Shown in pieces: positions 30,101-42,109 of a DNA stretch of 64,000 nucleotides. The number at the start of each line of letters is the position of its first letter. Positions within the stretch are counted from its first letter, which is position 1. The translations under genes and the position numbers were made by a program. The notes under the pieces were generated by a model. It had not been told where the DNA came from. It made no database searches and saw only the letters and a list, made by a program, of their open reading frames with translations. The DNA comes from Macrostomum hystrix (lineage: Eukaryota; Platyhelminthes; Macrostomidae), in assembly GCA_950097015.1 (NCBI GenBank), contig CATNEN010000011.1, forward strand, positions 868,001 to 932,000, written 5' to 3'.

Positions 30101-30380
30101 CACAAATCAATGGTAGCTTTGCCTCCACCTCAAATCAATGGTAGCTTTGCCTCCACCACAAATCAATGGTAGCTTTGCCTCCACCACAAATCAATGGTAG
30201 CTTTGCCGCCACCTCAAATCAATGGTAGCTTTGCCTCCACCACAAATCAATGGTAGCTTTGCCTCCACCACAAATCAATGGTAGCTTTGCCTCCACCACA
30301 AATCAATGGTAGTTTTGCCTCCACCACAAATCAATGGTAGCTTTGCCTCCACCTCAAATCAATGGTAGCGTTCCCTCCCC
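27140..30380. repeat. 28-bp minisatellite, 3.2 kb, with higher-order duplication
   Basis: About 115 copies of a 28-bp unit (accacaaatcaatggtagcg plus tttcctcc-type variants). Variants form zones: gttcccccc, gtttcctcc, gctttgcc. A variant series that includes the unique cactacacacccatcg recurs exactly 1202 bases later (27943 and 29145), so a block of about 43 units was duplicated. All reading frames on both strands here are repeat artefacts. Confidence 0.95.
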
Positions 30381-30900
30381 TGCGAATCCTTGTTGGCGAA
30401 CGCCTTCCAATCTGAATTGTAGTAGAAGTCTCTGTTACATTTGCACTATTTATTAAGACGAAATTAACACGAACACACAATATTCTTGCCGTAAAACAAT
30501 AGCACGTGGATTTTCTGATATAGTTAATTCGGAAAGAAGGCCACTAGATATGATTCTGAATAAATATCCGATATAACTGGCACTCTACTACATGACTGGT
30601 GTACCAAATCACAAATCATGCAAGTCAAGCAAGACATTGTGGAAATGAATAGTTAATTCTATAATCGGAATCGTCGGAAGAATTGTCGGAATCTGTTGAG
30701 TCTAGCACTGAAGTGCATGAGCATAGTAGCTGTAGCTAGTTGGCAGCTAAAGCAAAAGAATATTTATGCAGTTGGGATTTCCGATAAGGACCGTTTACCT
30801 TCTCAAATAACCCGCGAGATCTTCAGCGCGTTCGTGAGTAGCAATCGCGTGTGAATTGAGGATAAATATGTGGGCACTGGCAACTTGTTATTCTAATTGC
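30381..30900. other. Intergenic DNA
   Basis: AT-rich, no supported gene or repeat. Confidence 0.5.
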
Positions 30901-30904
30901 TGTT

Positions 30905-30960
30905 ATTGGACCAATCAGAATGGGACGTCTGGCATCCCAGCCAATATATTTAACTGCTCT
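30905..30960 (+). promoter_or_regulatory. Candidate promoter of the lectin-like gene
   Basis: A CCAAT motif (ggaccaatcagaatggg, about 30908) and a TATA-like ccaatatatttaac (about 30939) lie 110 and 80 bases before an ATG at 31020. That ATG could start a short first exon (31020-31046) that would join in phase 0 to the exon at 31738. Confidence 0.35.
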
Positions 30961-31077
30961 GGAGAGGGATTGCGAACTGTGCTGAAACACGTGAATTGCA
31001 TGCGCTCAAGACTACTGTGATGGCTTCTGCAGGTTTCGGCGTCAAGGTATTTTAAACTCGACAGTTCGTACTATTTG

Positions 31078-31412
31078 GGGTCAGTGGCATAGCGAGTCTA
31101 ACACGTTTGCCTCTCGCACCAAGGTCCCTGAGCTCGAGTCCGTGGCGACGCCGCATTTATTTGAGGCGCAGCCGCGGAGAGAAGGCTTGGGGGCTCGTCT
31201 TGCAATTTGCGCCCTTGAGGGCCAACCTCCAAAGCATAGTGAGACTGTACACTGCCTGACGATGAGAAAGTCAGGGCAGATGTACGCACCTGTGTGAGCG
31301 TGTGCCTGTGTGCTCAGGAGTCAGCGAAATTGTCAGAATTGCCTCTTCGCTGGCTGGGGGTCTAGTGTCAACAAATGATGTGCCATTTCCCGCAGCCCTC
31401 CTGCAATAAATT
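31078..31412 (+). mobile_element. SINE family 1 copy
   Basis: Head ggtcagtggcatagcgagtc, box B-like gagctcgagtcc, body with ttgagggccaacctcc and tgtacactgcctgacgatga, end cccgcagccctcctgcaata. It would lie in intron 1 of the lectin-like gene. Confidence 0.85.
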
Positions 31413-31737
31413 TTTTTTCGTGTTCTAGTGCAAGATGGGGGTCACATGGGGGGCTGCAGTGGCCGCCCTGCAACGCATGTTTTGGCGACAGTCGACAAGC
31501 AGCAATTGCGATATAATGGGCCCATCCCACTGACACCTGAGGACACACTCACGCACGGTAGGTACGTATACACTCTGTACACTCTTACAGTGCCCTTGGG
31601 GTGGGTAGCGGAGGTGGCCCTAATATGTGTAAATTGCACAAGAAATTAATGTGGCCTTGCCGCGGACTCAAGCTCTAGATCTTTGATGCGAGTGAAGGAT
31701 ATGCCAATCAACCAGCAGGCCCTAAACATTTTACTAG

Positions 31738-32499
31738 CCTCAACAAGCCTCGCTGCTGCTGCTGCTGCTGCTCAATCCACAATGGTCAACGGAGGCCTGC
31801 CCAGCCGGCTTCTACAGCACAATGGACCGCTGCCTGCTGTTCAACGGGACCGCCAGGGTCAACTGGTGCGGCGCCAATCGAGCCTGCGCCAATCTCGGCG
31901 CCGAGCTGCTCACCAGTTGGGCATTGCTCCAGAGTCTGAGCAGTATCATACCAAACACCTTCGCCTGGGTGGGAGTCAGCGACCTGGCTGACGAGCGCGG
32001 CAAAAGCAACTCAGGCTGGCAGCTGGTGAACGGGCGGGGCAGCCTGCCAGCCAGCTCGAGTCTGTGGATTCACGGAGATCCTAACAATTCTGGCGGCGAT
32101 CAGGACTGCATGATGCTCAGCCACGACTCCAGCCACAATGCCATGATTGACAAGCAGTGTGACTACAATGGGGCCGGCTACGTGTGCGAAATTGCAGACG
32201 GACCGATCGGCTCCAACACCTGCGGCGGCGGCGGCAGTGGCGGCGGCGGTCAAGTTCGTTGGAGGCCGGCACCACCTCCTACGTCCAACGCCGTCAACAG
32301 TCCCAGCCAGTACTGCTTCACCGAGCTGACCAACCTTGCCACCCTGCGCGACTGCGCCATGCAGGCCGGTTTCCGACCACACAGCCGGAGCTTCTTCTAC
32401 AACAAGGCCAATGGAACCTGTCACGTGATTGAGTTCACCGACTCGCAGACTCAGCTGGCTCTGGAGCCGGCAATCTGGGTCAAGTATATAAAAGGCTAG
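31738..32499 (+). CDS. C-type lectin-like secreted protein (main exon)
   Basis: The exon opens after a ttttactag acceptor and runs 253 codons to TAG 32497-32499. It begins with a Leu-rich core (seven Leu from a CTG run) that suits a signal peptide whose Met lies in an upstream exon, perhaps 31020-31046. The lectin-like domain starts CPAGFYSTMDRC and includes WCGANRACANLGAELL, TFAWVGVSDLADE, NNSGGDQDCMML and the closing DKQCDYNGAGYVCEI. The usual calcium-site triplets (EPN or QPD, WND) are not evident, so sugar binding is uncertain. A Gly-rich linker (GGGGSGGGG) leads to a second Cys-containing region (YCFTELTNLATLRDCAMQ, then FYNKANGTCHVIEF) that I cannot assign. The stop lies within a SINE-like head. 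A possible extra exon at 31430-31558 is not included. Confidence 0.75.
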   Translation, partial: PQQASLLLLLLLNPQWSTEACPAGFYSTMDRCLLFNGTARVNWCGANRACANLGAELLTSWALLQSLSSIIPNTFAWVGVSDLADERGKSNSGWQLVNGRGSLPASSSLWIHGDPNNSGGDQDCMMLSHDSSHNAMIDKQCDYNGAGYVCEIADGPIGSNTCGGGGSGGGGQVRWRPAPPPTSNAVNSPSQYCFTELTNLATLRDCAMQAGFRPHSRSFFYNKANGTCHVIEFTDSQTQLALEPAIWVKYIKG

Positions 32500-32660
32500 G
32501 GCGTCTGTCTCACAGCTTGAAGATCGGGGGTTCGATTCCTGACTCTGCCGAAACAGTTTTTGTCCTTAAATATGCAGTATGGCTTTAGTTCGCACCAGCT
32601 TTTCAATTGGTACCTGAGTTAGCAGGGGTAATTAATGGCCAGACCCATGCACCTGCACCT
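32484..32660 (+). mobile_element. SINE family 2-like copy, degenerate
   Basis: Box B gggggttcgattcctgac is clear. The body is diverged (tttgtccttaaatatgcag, aattggtacctgagttagca, ggggtaattaatgg). The lectin-like reading frame ends inside its head. Confidence 0.5.
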
Positions 32661-34870
32661 GCATGGCCAGATATGGAAAAGTGTAAAACGGTTTCTTTTT
32701 AAATAAAGCCACTATAAGAACACCATAAATTCCTTGTGAAGGATGTGTACTTCGTCATCAGGACGTAACCAAAAGTTTAGTTACAAGAATGAAATCTAAT
32801 GGGCAATTTTTTAGATTTTCTGGTTTTTTATCACCAAGCAACGACTGTATAAAATCTAAGAAAGTGTCGCGCGCTGTACATGGAGTGTACAAATTTGTGA
32901 GACTTTTGACTATTCTTCTTCAATAGTCCAAACCTGACAATAGCTTGGTGAGTTAAACTGAAGTTTATTGTCTTAAAAAAGAGCAAGTCACTGCTAAATT
33001 ATTGACTGCAAGCAGTTTAGGCCCCTTTTGCTGTCATCTCGAATCGTCGTCTTGGCTTGACTGTCCAATACTGACAAGGTGCAGCTGTTTGAATAATTTT
33101 CAAGGCTTCTTAAGTGTCCTTGTAAGCATGCATACAATGGGGCAAACGATCCTTTTGCTAAGTGAGTTTCCTCCGGTCGTTAAGTTTAGTATAAGCTTTT
33201 TTGTAATACTGATAGTCGTACAGTTTTCAATTTAAGCAGTTGTTCGACTATATACATGTAGTTATATACTATAAAGTTATAATGAAAATTTGCTTGCTAT
33301 ATTCCTCTAATTGCATATTCTATATTACTTTCCTGCATCTATCGAATTTACGTAATGATAAAGTTTAGCTGTTTTACCCGTTTAATGAAACGGATATTTA
33401 TTATGAAGCATGAACTATGGTTCCGTATTTGTGACTGCAATACGAGAGTATGCAACTATAATATATTTTTGCAGTTAAAATCTGCATTCTTTGGTTTCGT
33501 AACCTTGATGAGAAAAGTACAGAGTTGATAATAACAAATAGAAATTCACCTATTTTAAGTCCATATTCCTTACATACTCAGGTACGTAACCTAGATTGGT
33601 TTTAGAAGCCAGTAACGAATAACTATAATTACTGAGATTAGTGTAGCGGTAATATCGTCTAATTATATTAGATATATGTATATCCGGGGGCACGGATGCA
33701 GGAGCAGAAAAAAACACGCTTTCAAAAGGACTGATTATTCCTAGAATGATACAATATAACAATAATTAGTAGACATGCTTAGCATATAAATAATATAATA
33801 ATCTTCTCAGCAACTTGTAACGTAGCAATTACTTTAAAATAGATAAATAATTGAACGAACCAGGGTTACACCGCCAGAAAAGATAAGATCGATTGATAAT
33901 ACTAAAACCTGTTTTTTATTTCTGCTTGTTTCTTAGGTTGCGGCAGTTTATGAGGCATCTATAGTTAGTTATGCAGCTCAATTAACCAATTCCCACTTCA
34001 TTGGCAAACTATACACTTCCCAATTTAATACACCCTCAAAATTAGTCCGATTGCTCTCGAAAATTGGTTAACTATCTCCCCACTTCTCACCTTTAATTCA
34101 TCATTAAAGCAGTTTTGCAATAATTTCATTGAAGAAATCCACCATTAGGATTAAAAAAATCTGCTATAGATTTATTTTAAACTCATTTTAGGCTTTGCGA
34201 TAATTTTATTATATTCACACAAAATCTAGCCCACTGAAGTTTTTCAATAGACTTTTCGTATATATAGGGACGCTTGTTTAGCAGGCCGCGGCATTAGCAA
34301 AACGGTTATTCCGATCGAAAAAAGATTAGAATATTAAAATTTAAAATATGTACTCGCAGATTTAAGTACAATTGCAATCCTTAAAAAACTATTTGGCTTA
34401 TTCTTACTTGAATTTTCTGGATGGGGAGGCGGACGATTAATACAACCAGAGGGAGCTTCTCCCGGGGATCCGTCGTCGGTCTCGCCTCCACCTCCGCACA
34501 AGCGATTTGTCTTTTTTCTCTTCTTTCTTCACACAGCTGTGTCGTCTTTCAGTGTTATTGTCTTTGATAAGCAATTCAAATTCAAATTCAACTTGACAGC
34601 GATGCAGGCTTTTCAACGTCTTAACGATCTCGAAGGTGAAAAGCTATAGACAGCTGTTTGGCTCTACATGGTACAGGGTAGCTCTAGTACAACATTTACA
34701 AGTAGCAAAAGTGCTCTTCGGTCGCTATGCTGCCAAACGGGCGAGAATTGACTAAAGTGGATTGCAGCTATACGAGCTAAAATAAAAGCTACGTGTAGCG
34801 AGCAAAAATGTGTTGAATGAATTTTGCCGTGCTAAAATACCTGTCAGCTTCGATGCCACATACTTGGTGA
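32661..34870. other. AT-rich intergenic DNA
   Basis: No supported gene. The short frames at 33002-33235 and 33550-33762 are AT-rich and unassigned. Confidence 0.5.
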
Positions 34871-34874
34871 GTGC

Positions 34875-36371
34875 GTGTGTGCGTGTGTTTTCTTTGATTT
34901 AAAAAGCGCCTTTGACATGGTTCACCACCCAACCCTGGTCACACGATTAAAGCAGTTGGGCGTGAACCCAGCAATAATAAGCACCATTGAGAGTATGTAC
35001 TCAAGCGCGAAATTTCACCTCAAGGTGTCAGAAGGCACAGCTACTGAGGCGTGTCGAATCACTAATGGCGTCAGGCAAGGATGCCCCTTATCTCCACTGC
35101 TATTCTCCCTATACATCGACCCGCTAAGCACAATCCTTAAAAACTCCTTTCAAAGCCATACCTCCATATTGAATGAAGACGTAAACAACCTGCTTTATTG
35201 TGACGATTTAGTCATTTTTGGTGAAGACCTGACAGAATTACAAAAAGGCCTCGACAAAGTAGCAGATTTTTGCAATACTCATAAATTAGAAATAAACACT
35301 GAGAAGACAAAGCTTCTGAGCTGCAATCTCCACTCAAGGGCAACACATAGACTGTTTTTACATGGTCAACTGGTTGAACCCGTACAGCAGTGGAAATATC
35401 TTGGGTTTCACATGAACGTGAAGGGTACAATAGATACTCATGCCATAGAACTAGGTAAAAAAGTGGATATCCAATAATGCTTCTGAGAAAGTTGGCGGGA
35501 TTTCAGAGAGTAAAACACAAACAGCTCATCCTGTTTAGCACAACTATGATTGAAAGCATAGTTCTCTATGCATCAGAGGCCTGGGGAGCCTTTGTCTCCT
35601 GGAAACTGGGTACTTGGGATCGGAACCTTATAGAGAGAATTAATTTTAGAATCTGCAAGTCGATTCTGCAAGTTAGTCCAAACACTGACAGCAATGGTGC
35701 TCGGTCCGAATTAGGAAGACTACCACTATTATATAGTATTCAAAAAAGAAGCCTTCAATACAGGTCCTCAGTTCGGAGCCGACCAGACTCCATCATCGCG
35801 AAATTGGTGGCAGATACAGAATACAGCGATGTTGGCATTGGGGAAAAAATGAATAGTGAAGTAATGCGGAATTGTCAACAGACTAGAAAAACAAAGTCCA
35901 TCAAAACGCACAGAGAGAACTTTGAGTCAGAGTTTCGAAGCCACTGGACTCAGAGGATGGGAAAATCAGCCAAGCTCAGCCACTTCTATTACACGTTTAA
36001 GAAAGATTTCTCCCGAGAAAACCTAACAATAATCTCTAACCCAGGACAAAGGCGCACAATGTCCCGATTTCGTCTAGGAAACCACAAACTGGCCTGTGAG
36101 ACATTGCGCACTGTAAGACCGAAAATCGCCTATGAAAACAGAACATGCCCAAAATGTAGAGTCGAGGTAGAGAACGAAACTCATATTCTCTTTAGATGCG
36201 ATTGGTCCGTTTATGTTCCAATTAGAAATAAATTCATAGAGAAAGTAGCAGGTTCGAAATTTCGAAAGCCTAACAGTTGATGACAAAATTGTGTATTTAA
36301 TGACACAGAAAAGCACAGAATTAACAGAAAGTTTTGTGGACTTCATAGAAAGCATAATTAAAGCTAGATAA
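34875..36371 (+). pseudogene. 5'-truncated non-LTR retrotransposon reverse transcriptase
   Basis: The copy begins within the polymerase at motif A (FFDLKSAFDMVHH). Motif B is GVRQGCPLSPLLFSLYIDPL and motif C is LLYCDDLVIFGED. The thumb and a long C-terminal region follow, closing with CPKCRVEVENETHILFRCDW, a Cys/His cluster common in LINE-type ORF2 proteins. A one-base shift near 35440-35475 splits the frame (34875-35477 and 35477-36280). A second shift near 36255 leads into a last segment (LTVDDKIVYLMTQKSTEL) ending at about 36371. The endonuclease and the palm before motif A are absent. The copy is therefore dead, a typical 5'-truncated LINE insertion. I do not assign a clade. Confidence 0.88.
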
Positions 36372-37270
36372 AAAGCCACTGCCCTGAGGCCCATAGTTAG
36401 AATGCGAAAACACAATAGCTATTCTCCTTTCGGTCAGTTTTTAATTTTCTCTTTAAATGTCAATATTTCATTTTTTGTTTTAATGCCTTTGTTTATTTCA
36501 AAAATTTGTTTTTTTAAAAATATTTTATTAACCTAAAATTACGCATGCTACTGTTTTCCTATCGCCTTCTCTTTAAAAATATCGATTTGTTTAACCTCAA
36601 ACATAAAATAAACAAAAATAATCAGCACCCAATCGGCGTGCGCACCTCAATAATAATAATAATAATAATAGTACAGTGGAATTGTTTTTGCAAAAAAATG
36701 AATTGCGCAATGCGCAATTTTATTTCTCAAGTACATAGTAGCTTTAAGCCAGCAAGGAAGCTAAGGCATCTCATGTCTCTATTTCCGTATTTCCTCGAAA
36801 AGGTTCTTAAGTTCTAAATTGTTTTTACGCTTTCAAAAGCTCTTGTGCTCTTTTGCTCTTTTTCATTCCTCAAAATCCACAAAAGTCCCAAGTAATGGCC
36901 TTTACAATCAGTGGCGCAACCAGGGGGGGGCGGGGGTGGCGGCCGCCTCCCCCTTCGGCCCGGGGGGGCAATGTATGCAAAGGGCAAGCCAAGACGCTTC
37001 TTAATTTATTACCTTATCTCATTCCCTGTCCCCCGAGTCCAAGACCATTGGTCATATATTAATTTTCAAGCTTTCATTATAATCTGTCTATGGTCCGATT
37101 AGCTGCGCTCCCTTGACCCTGCTCACTGCCGAGCCAATATCTATGGCACGAAGACACTGCAGCGTTACTTAATGGCGTGGCTTAATGGCGTTACATAATG
37201 ATCAACCGAAAACGCTAGTCTATATGATAATGCGCTTATGTCTATGGTTTCAGAATTAAATAATGTAATA
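36372..37270. other. Non-coding DNA with possible MITE end
   Basis: Mostly AT-rich. An (aat)n run is at 36650-36670. At 36908-36970 a sharply GC-rich stretch begins agtggcgcaaccagggggg, which resembles DNA-transposon ends seen in many animals. No matching second end is visible, so I leave it unassigned. Confidence 0.4.
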
Positions 37271-37446
37271 TACCTTTTCAACTTCGGATTCGTCAAAAGT
37301 GAGTTCGAATTCGTCAGCCTATATAAAACTATAGAGCGCTCAAGGGAATGAGAAGGGGTGTCTATGGTAATTTCTTTCTAGAAAGTGACTTTATATAGGC
37401 TGACGAATTCGAAGTCACTTTTGACGAATCCGAAGTTGAAAAGGTA
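37271..37446. repeat. Hairpin 1 (56-bp inverted repeat)
   Basis: The left arm 37271-37327 (taccttttcaacttcggatt...) and right arm 37391-37446 pair with one or two mismatches. The loop is about 63 bases. Both arms contain a gacgaattcgaa block that is itself nearly palindromic. Confidence 0.9.
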
Positions 37447-37448
37447 TA

Positions 37449-37545
37449 CTATAGCATGGTTTCCGAGGTCTTTAATGTCATGGCCGAGGGCGCGAAGCGC
37501 CTCGAGGCCATAGACATTAAAGACCGAGGAAACCGTGCTATAGGG
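37449..37545. repeat. Hairpin 2 with GC-rich tip
   Basis: The left arm (tatagcatggtttccgaggt...) and the right arm ending accgtgctatag pair over about 43 bases, with a few bulges. The tip is gagggcgcgaagcgcctc, so the hairpin has almost no unpaired loop. Confidence 0.9.
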
Positions 37546-37547
37546 TC

Positions 37548-37685
37548 ATTGTAGTACGATAATAGTATATTATTACCCAGGCTTTCAGGGCGATAATGGG
37601 AAAGCCAGAGGGCGCCGAAGGCGCCCGAGGGATTTCTCATTATCGCCCGCAAAGCCTGGGTAATACTGTGATTGTACCATAGACT
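37548..37685. repeat. Hairpin 3 with the same GC-rich tip design
   Basis: The arms pair over about 60 bases (left ttacccaggctttcagggcg, right cgcccgcaaagcctgggtaa). The tip is gagggcgccgaaggcgcccg. It abuts hairpin 2 directly. Confidence 0.88.
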
Positions 37686-37995
37686 ATGTGGCTTATAGTA
37701 TGTGGCTATACGTTAAAATACACAAAAATAATCCATTATCGGCCCAACTTTTCGGGCCAAAATGACATCGTCTATGGCAATAATCGAATATCAGCCCGCC
37801 CGATAGCCACGTAGTCATGGTACAATAGTTTCCCCATCTATTTTAAAGATTTCTCTAAAAATGGATCAGCCCAAGGACGCGAAAGACAGCCTGACTGGGG
37901 AAACACCCATTAAAGACCGATGTCTATATTTCTTATGTCTATGGCCGAATATAGTGAGGTAAACTCTGGATCTTCTGGATCGAAAACAAAGCCTG

Positions 37996-39160
37996 ATGGA
38001 AGGAGATAGATCCTACCCTAGCGGTCTGCTACATATTGAATACGGAGACATAGTTGGACTGACGAAGGACGAGATAGCCGCACGCATGGAAGCTGACAAC
38101 GCTCTATTTGCTCTAGAAATGGACGCAGATAGAATAAAAGAGATGGCGGCTGCATTCGCTGCGAGAATTGATGATAATACGCTTGCCGAACTGCTAGATG
38201 CAAAAGAGCCTCGAAACGAAGATATCGAGGCTCTAATACAAGATCTTGATTTGGTTGAGAAAAAACTGAACCACCAAGTGCGAGTCACCAAGAAAAATGG
38301 GCTCTGGAAAAATTTTATTCGACCACGGAGTCCCTTCAACTTGAAGTCGACATTAAGACCTGCGCAGAGGAGCGATTGGCGGCCTGTATCCGGATTGCGT
38401 ATGGAACTATCAAGCGCTCTGACGGTGGGTACTATGCACCTGCTACTTTGCGCTGTTTCCGGGCCGGTTTGTATCGCTGGCTGCTTCGGATGCGTGGAGT
38501 GGATGTCATATCTAACCAGATGTTCAAAAAGCGAACAATACGTTAAAAGTTGCTGCTAAACTGTTTCTGGAGAACGGCGGAGAAGTAAAGAGATTCAGCT
38601 CCATAGAAGACAATAATCTAGCTAAGCTTCGAAAGTATTTCGATCGGAGCACACCAGCAAAGTTACAGCATGAGTTCTATTACAATATGATGACTCATTT
38701 TGGGCTGCGTGCGAGAGAGTGGTTTCGACGCCTAACAGTTGAGTCGTTCGAAGAGATCATCACTGCATCTGGGCAAGAGGCTATCAAGTTGCGGCCGATG
38801 GCTACAAAGACTGATGGAGGACACTTGGAAAATGCAGCAAAAAATACTAAACAGGTGCTGATGGTTTCTACCGGCTTACCTGACTGCCCTGTGGGCTGCT
38901 TCAAAGACTACATGGAAAGGATCGCGAATGCTAAGAACCGAGAAGGTGTCGTGAACAGCATCGTCTTCCTTCGGCCGAGGGCTAAGCCTAACGCAGACTC
39001 GTGGTATTTTGCCAAGCAGCCGGTTGGACACAATACGCTGGGATCAATGATGCAGACAATATCTGAGAAGGCTGGACTGTCTAGAAAGTATATGCGCCTC
39101 ATTGCATCAGAGCAACGGTCGTGACGGAGCTGCACAACGCAGTATACACCCTTGAGGGCT
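37996..39160 (+). pseudogene. Crypton/DUF3504-type tyrosine recombinase relic
   Basis: The relic is spread over three frames. 37996-38330 carries an acidic N-terminus. A shift near 38330 leads to a core-binding-like segment (SDGGYYAPATLRCFRAGLYR). A second shift near 38530 restores the frame ending 39124: EFYYNMMTHFGLRAREWFRR holds the first catalytic Arg, and WYFAKQPVGHNTLGSMMQTI and SEKAGLSRKYM follow. A third shift near 39093 opens RHCIRATVVTELHNA, the HxxR box, then a stop at about 39158. The region with the nucleophilic Tyr is lost. The family (KIAA1958/ZMYM-like domain) derives from Crypton transposons. I infer a dead element, possibly linked to the hairpins just upstream. Confidence 0.75.
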
Positions 39161-42109
39161 AACCTCCGCACGTATACATGTATCAGGGCGGTATAGCTAA
39201 CTTGCAGTGATCGTCCAATTGTCCAAGGTCCCATTGTCAATTTAAATTCCAGTCACGGAGTTGTACGGTAGGAACTACTTAGAGTAGTTTTGCCGCAACC
39301 GCTTTTGCTTTTAAAAGTGCAATAAATGGCAGTTAGAGCAACAAAACAATTCTGGGCATCGATATTTTGTGTGTTCTGGTCAGTTGGAGTTTTAGAGAGA
39401 ATTAAATAGCGATATCAATTTAACTTCCATTATAGGCTCGAAGCAAAAGTATTTATTGGAAAAAAAATTGGTTGGGTTTAATTTTTGGGGACAATTACCG
39501 CATTAAGCACGTGAGCCATTAATTCAAAAGACCTGCTGACCCAACTAGATGTGCAAAACCATGTGCAAAACCTGCCGCACTCTGATTGGCTCGACGTCGT
39601 ACAGTAGACTGACGTTGACTGGTGTTGATTGCACATATTTGCGGCTACTCTCGCGCTAAGTGAACCCAAACAAAGTGAAAATTTTCAAAAAAAGCAAACG
39701 AGCAGTAAGTCATGCCAAGGTAGAAGTGGAAAACGATTTCCACTTCTTTTAAAATTGTATGTTTCGCATGGAATGGATATGGTACCGCCATTTCAACTTA
39801 AAAATGTGACTTCGAAAAATTCTGGCGAAAAAAAAGCAATAAAGTAAACATATTGTCATATTTCTTATTGCGACGTGGTTCCAAAGTTTATATAAAAAGC
39901 AATTTTTAGGGAAAAGTTGGTTGAATAAGCAAAGTGCAAACATATCAATAATAGCCATCAAATGTCGCTAAGAGCCATTAAAAACAATCCCGGTGTCAGT
40001 TGCTTAAATAACGAACAATTTAGCTTATGTTTATTTATATCTTTTGTAAAAAAAATTATTTTTGAACATTTTGAAGCAGTGTATTTCTCAGCTGATAACT
40101 GCTACGTACAGATACTTTGATTAAACTAACTGAGTCTTTTTTAAAACCAATTTATTTTCCTTGATTTTTTCAGGAAAGTAAGTTACATACAAAAGCATAT
40201 GTTTCTGTAATCGATATGTAATGCTATAAAAATTGAACTGAAACATGTTTGTGTTGTGCAATCGCAAAATGTATTTAATTAGTTTTTTATTGCTTACTAT
40301 ACGCTTGGCTACAATTATTGCCTCTTAACATAACAAACCGTTGCTTGCTTAAAACTAGTCTTGGCCTCACCTTACTGTTACTAAAACTAGTATGCTTACT
40401 GTATGTACTGTATGTATGTTTACTAAAATTAGTTTTAGAGTAATAGAAATACATTTTTTCTTATGATTCTTTTAATGTCTTGTACAAGTTTTAGTAAAAT
40501 AAAAACATTTTGTAGGCCTATGCCTCCTCTGGTCCTCTTCTAAGTAAAGTAATTCTTTAAAATCGCTAACTACATACTAGGCCCTAGCCTATTTAACACT
40601 AGCCAATGTATTATTTTTTGTCAAAATTATAGGCCAAAATATTTCGTTTTCAAGCAGTAAAATTAGGCCTACATTTTCTTGCTTCCCACACTTGTTTGAG
40701 TCAGTTTTCATTGACATGTTATTTTGACTTTCCCTATTGGAATAAGTTGACAAATCACATCCAACTGTCCAATGCATTTTCAGATTTATTTGGTTTTGCA
40801 TCGCGATGCAAGGCATTGCTCTGCAAAAGAGAAAAAGAGAGCAAATGAGAGCAAACTAAGTCGTAAATAGAGCAATGAAATGAACTAAGTCGCAAATGAG
40901 AGCAAAAACTAAGTCGCATGGCCGGCTAAGATTTGGGAGGTTGCGCATGTATGCCTTGACTTCACTATGATCGGACACCAAAAAATTCAGAAAATGCCAT
41001 TTATCCACTTTTTTCTAATAGTGACAAAAATAATATATATTAAAAAATAAAAATTCTTTAAAGTTTTTTACAATTAATAGCAATCGCTAGCTAGAGAAAA
41101 GTTAAATCTTTATCATCAACCAAATAGTGTATCATTTATACCAAACATGAATGCTCATATACTACCCATTCCTATGTATAAATAAGACAAACTAAAATGC
41201 TTAGAAGACCACTATAACTACAAATAAGAGCTTTAATTCAAATGAGATTTTAATTCTGACAAAAATTCTCAATGAGTAAATATATTACTAATAATATGCC
41301 CTAAAACGATTTCACTAACTGTTCAGATCTAGTTTCTCCAATATTTATATTTTTTCCTGCTTGCAGCTTGTAGAAAAAGTCATAAAACTCTTTTATTATT
41401 TGACAAATTTACAAACCAAGCATGTCTTTTGAATCAGAACAAAGTTATACTATAATTTTACAAAATAAGCTTCTAGAAAAGGCTTTAATCTAAAGCTACC
41501 CCAATAAAAACTCTGGTTGATAGTGCTAATTTACAGATTTTTTCAGTTTCCAAATAATTTATTTTGTGATCATACAACATTGAAACAAAGCAAAAAAAAG
41601 AGACAATGACAAAGTAATAACAAATAATTGTCTTTGAGGCTAGTTTGTAGCATTTTTATGTTTGAAGGCTACAGACACAAAGTAATTAGGTATATTACTA
41701 TTAGTTTTTTACCTAATTTTTTTAAATAACCTTATTTCCACAAATAATTGATTGAACAAGATTTTTTTATTTAAAATAAACAAATGTTTTTAGAAATTTA
41801 ACTTTAATGAAAGCTAAAAAAGACTGATAAAATGTTGAAGAATTAGCACTTACTATTTTAGAATGCTAAATATATTTGTTTACAAACTGCATTATATAAT
41901 TAAACAATTATATCAACCTATAACTAATGAAAATAAAAAAATACTGATTTTTCTGAATACTAATTCAAAATACTAAATATCTTATTTGCTTTTGTGCTGT
42001 TAAAATTACTAGATTTTAACTGATTTTAGTGCTACTATAAATTATAAAATAACAACTAATAAACTAAAAAAACTTAACTAATAAAAACTCTAAATTAATT
42101 TGATTTCAG
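39161..42109. other. AT-rich DNA without recognised genes
   Basis: All frames are short and AT-driven. No tandem array is present, in contrast with most of the window. Confidence 0.55.

Noticed and set aside
27019-30380. Many long frames on both strands
   Set aside because: All are products of the 28-bp array.
31428-31558. Extra exon of the lectin-like gene
   Set aside because: A ttctag acceptor and a GTAGGT donor exist, but the peptide has no recognisable feature and the phase to the next exon is not needed; left out.
36908-37100. DNA transposon with agtggcgcaacc end
   Set aside because: Only one end is seen; no partner inverted repeat or target duplication.
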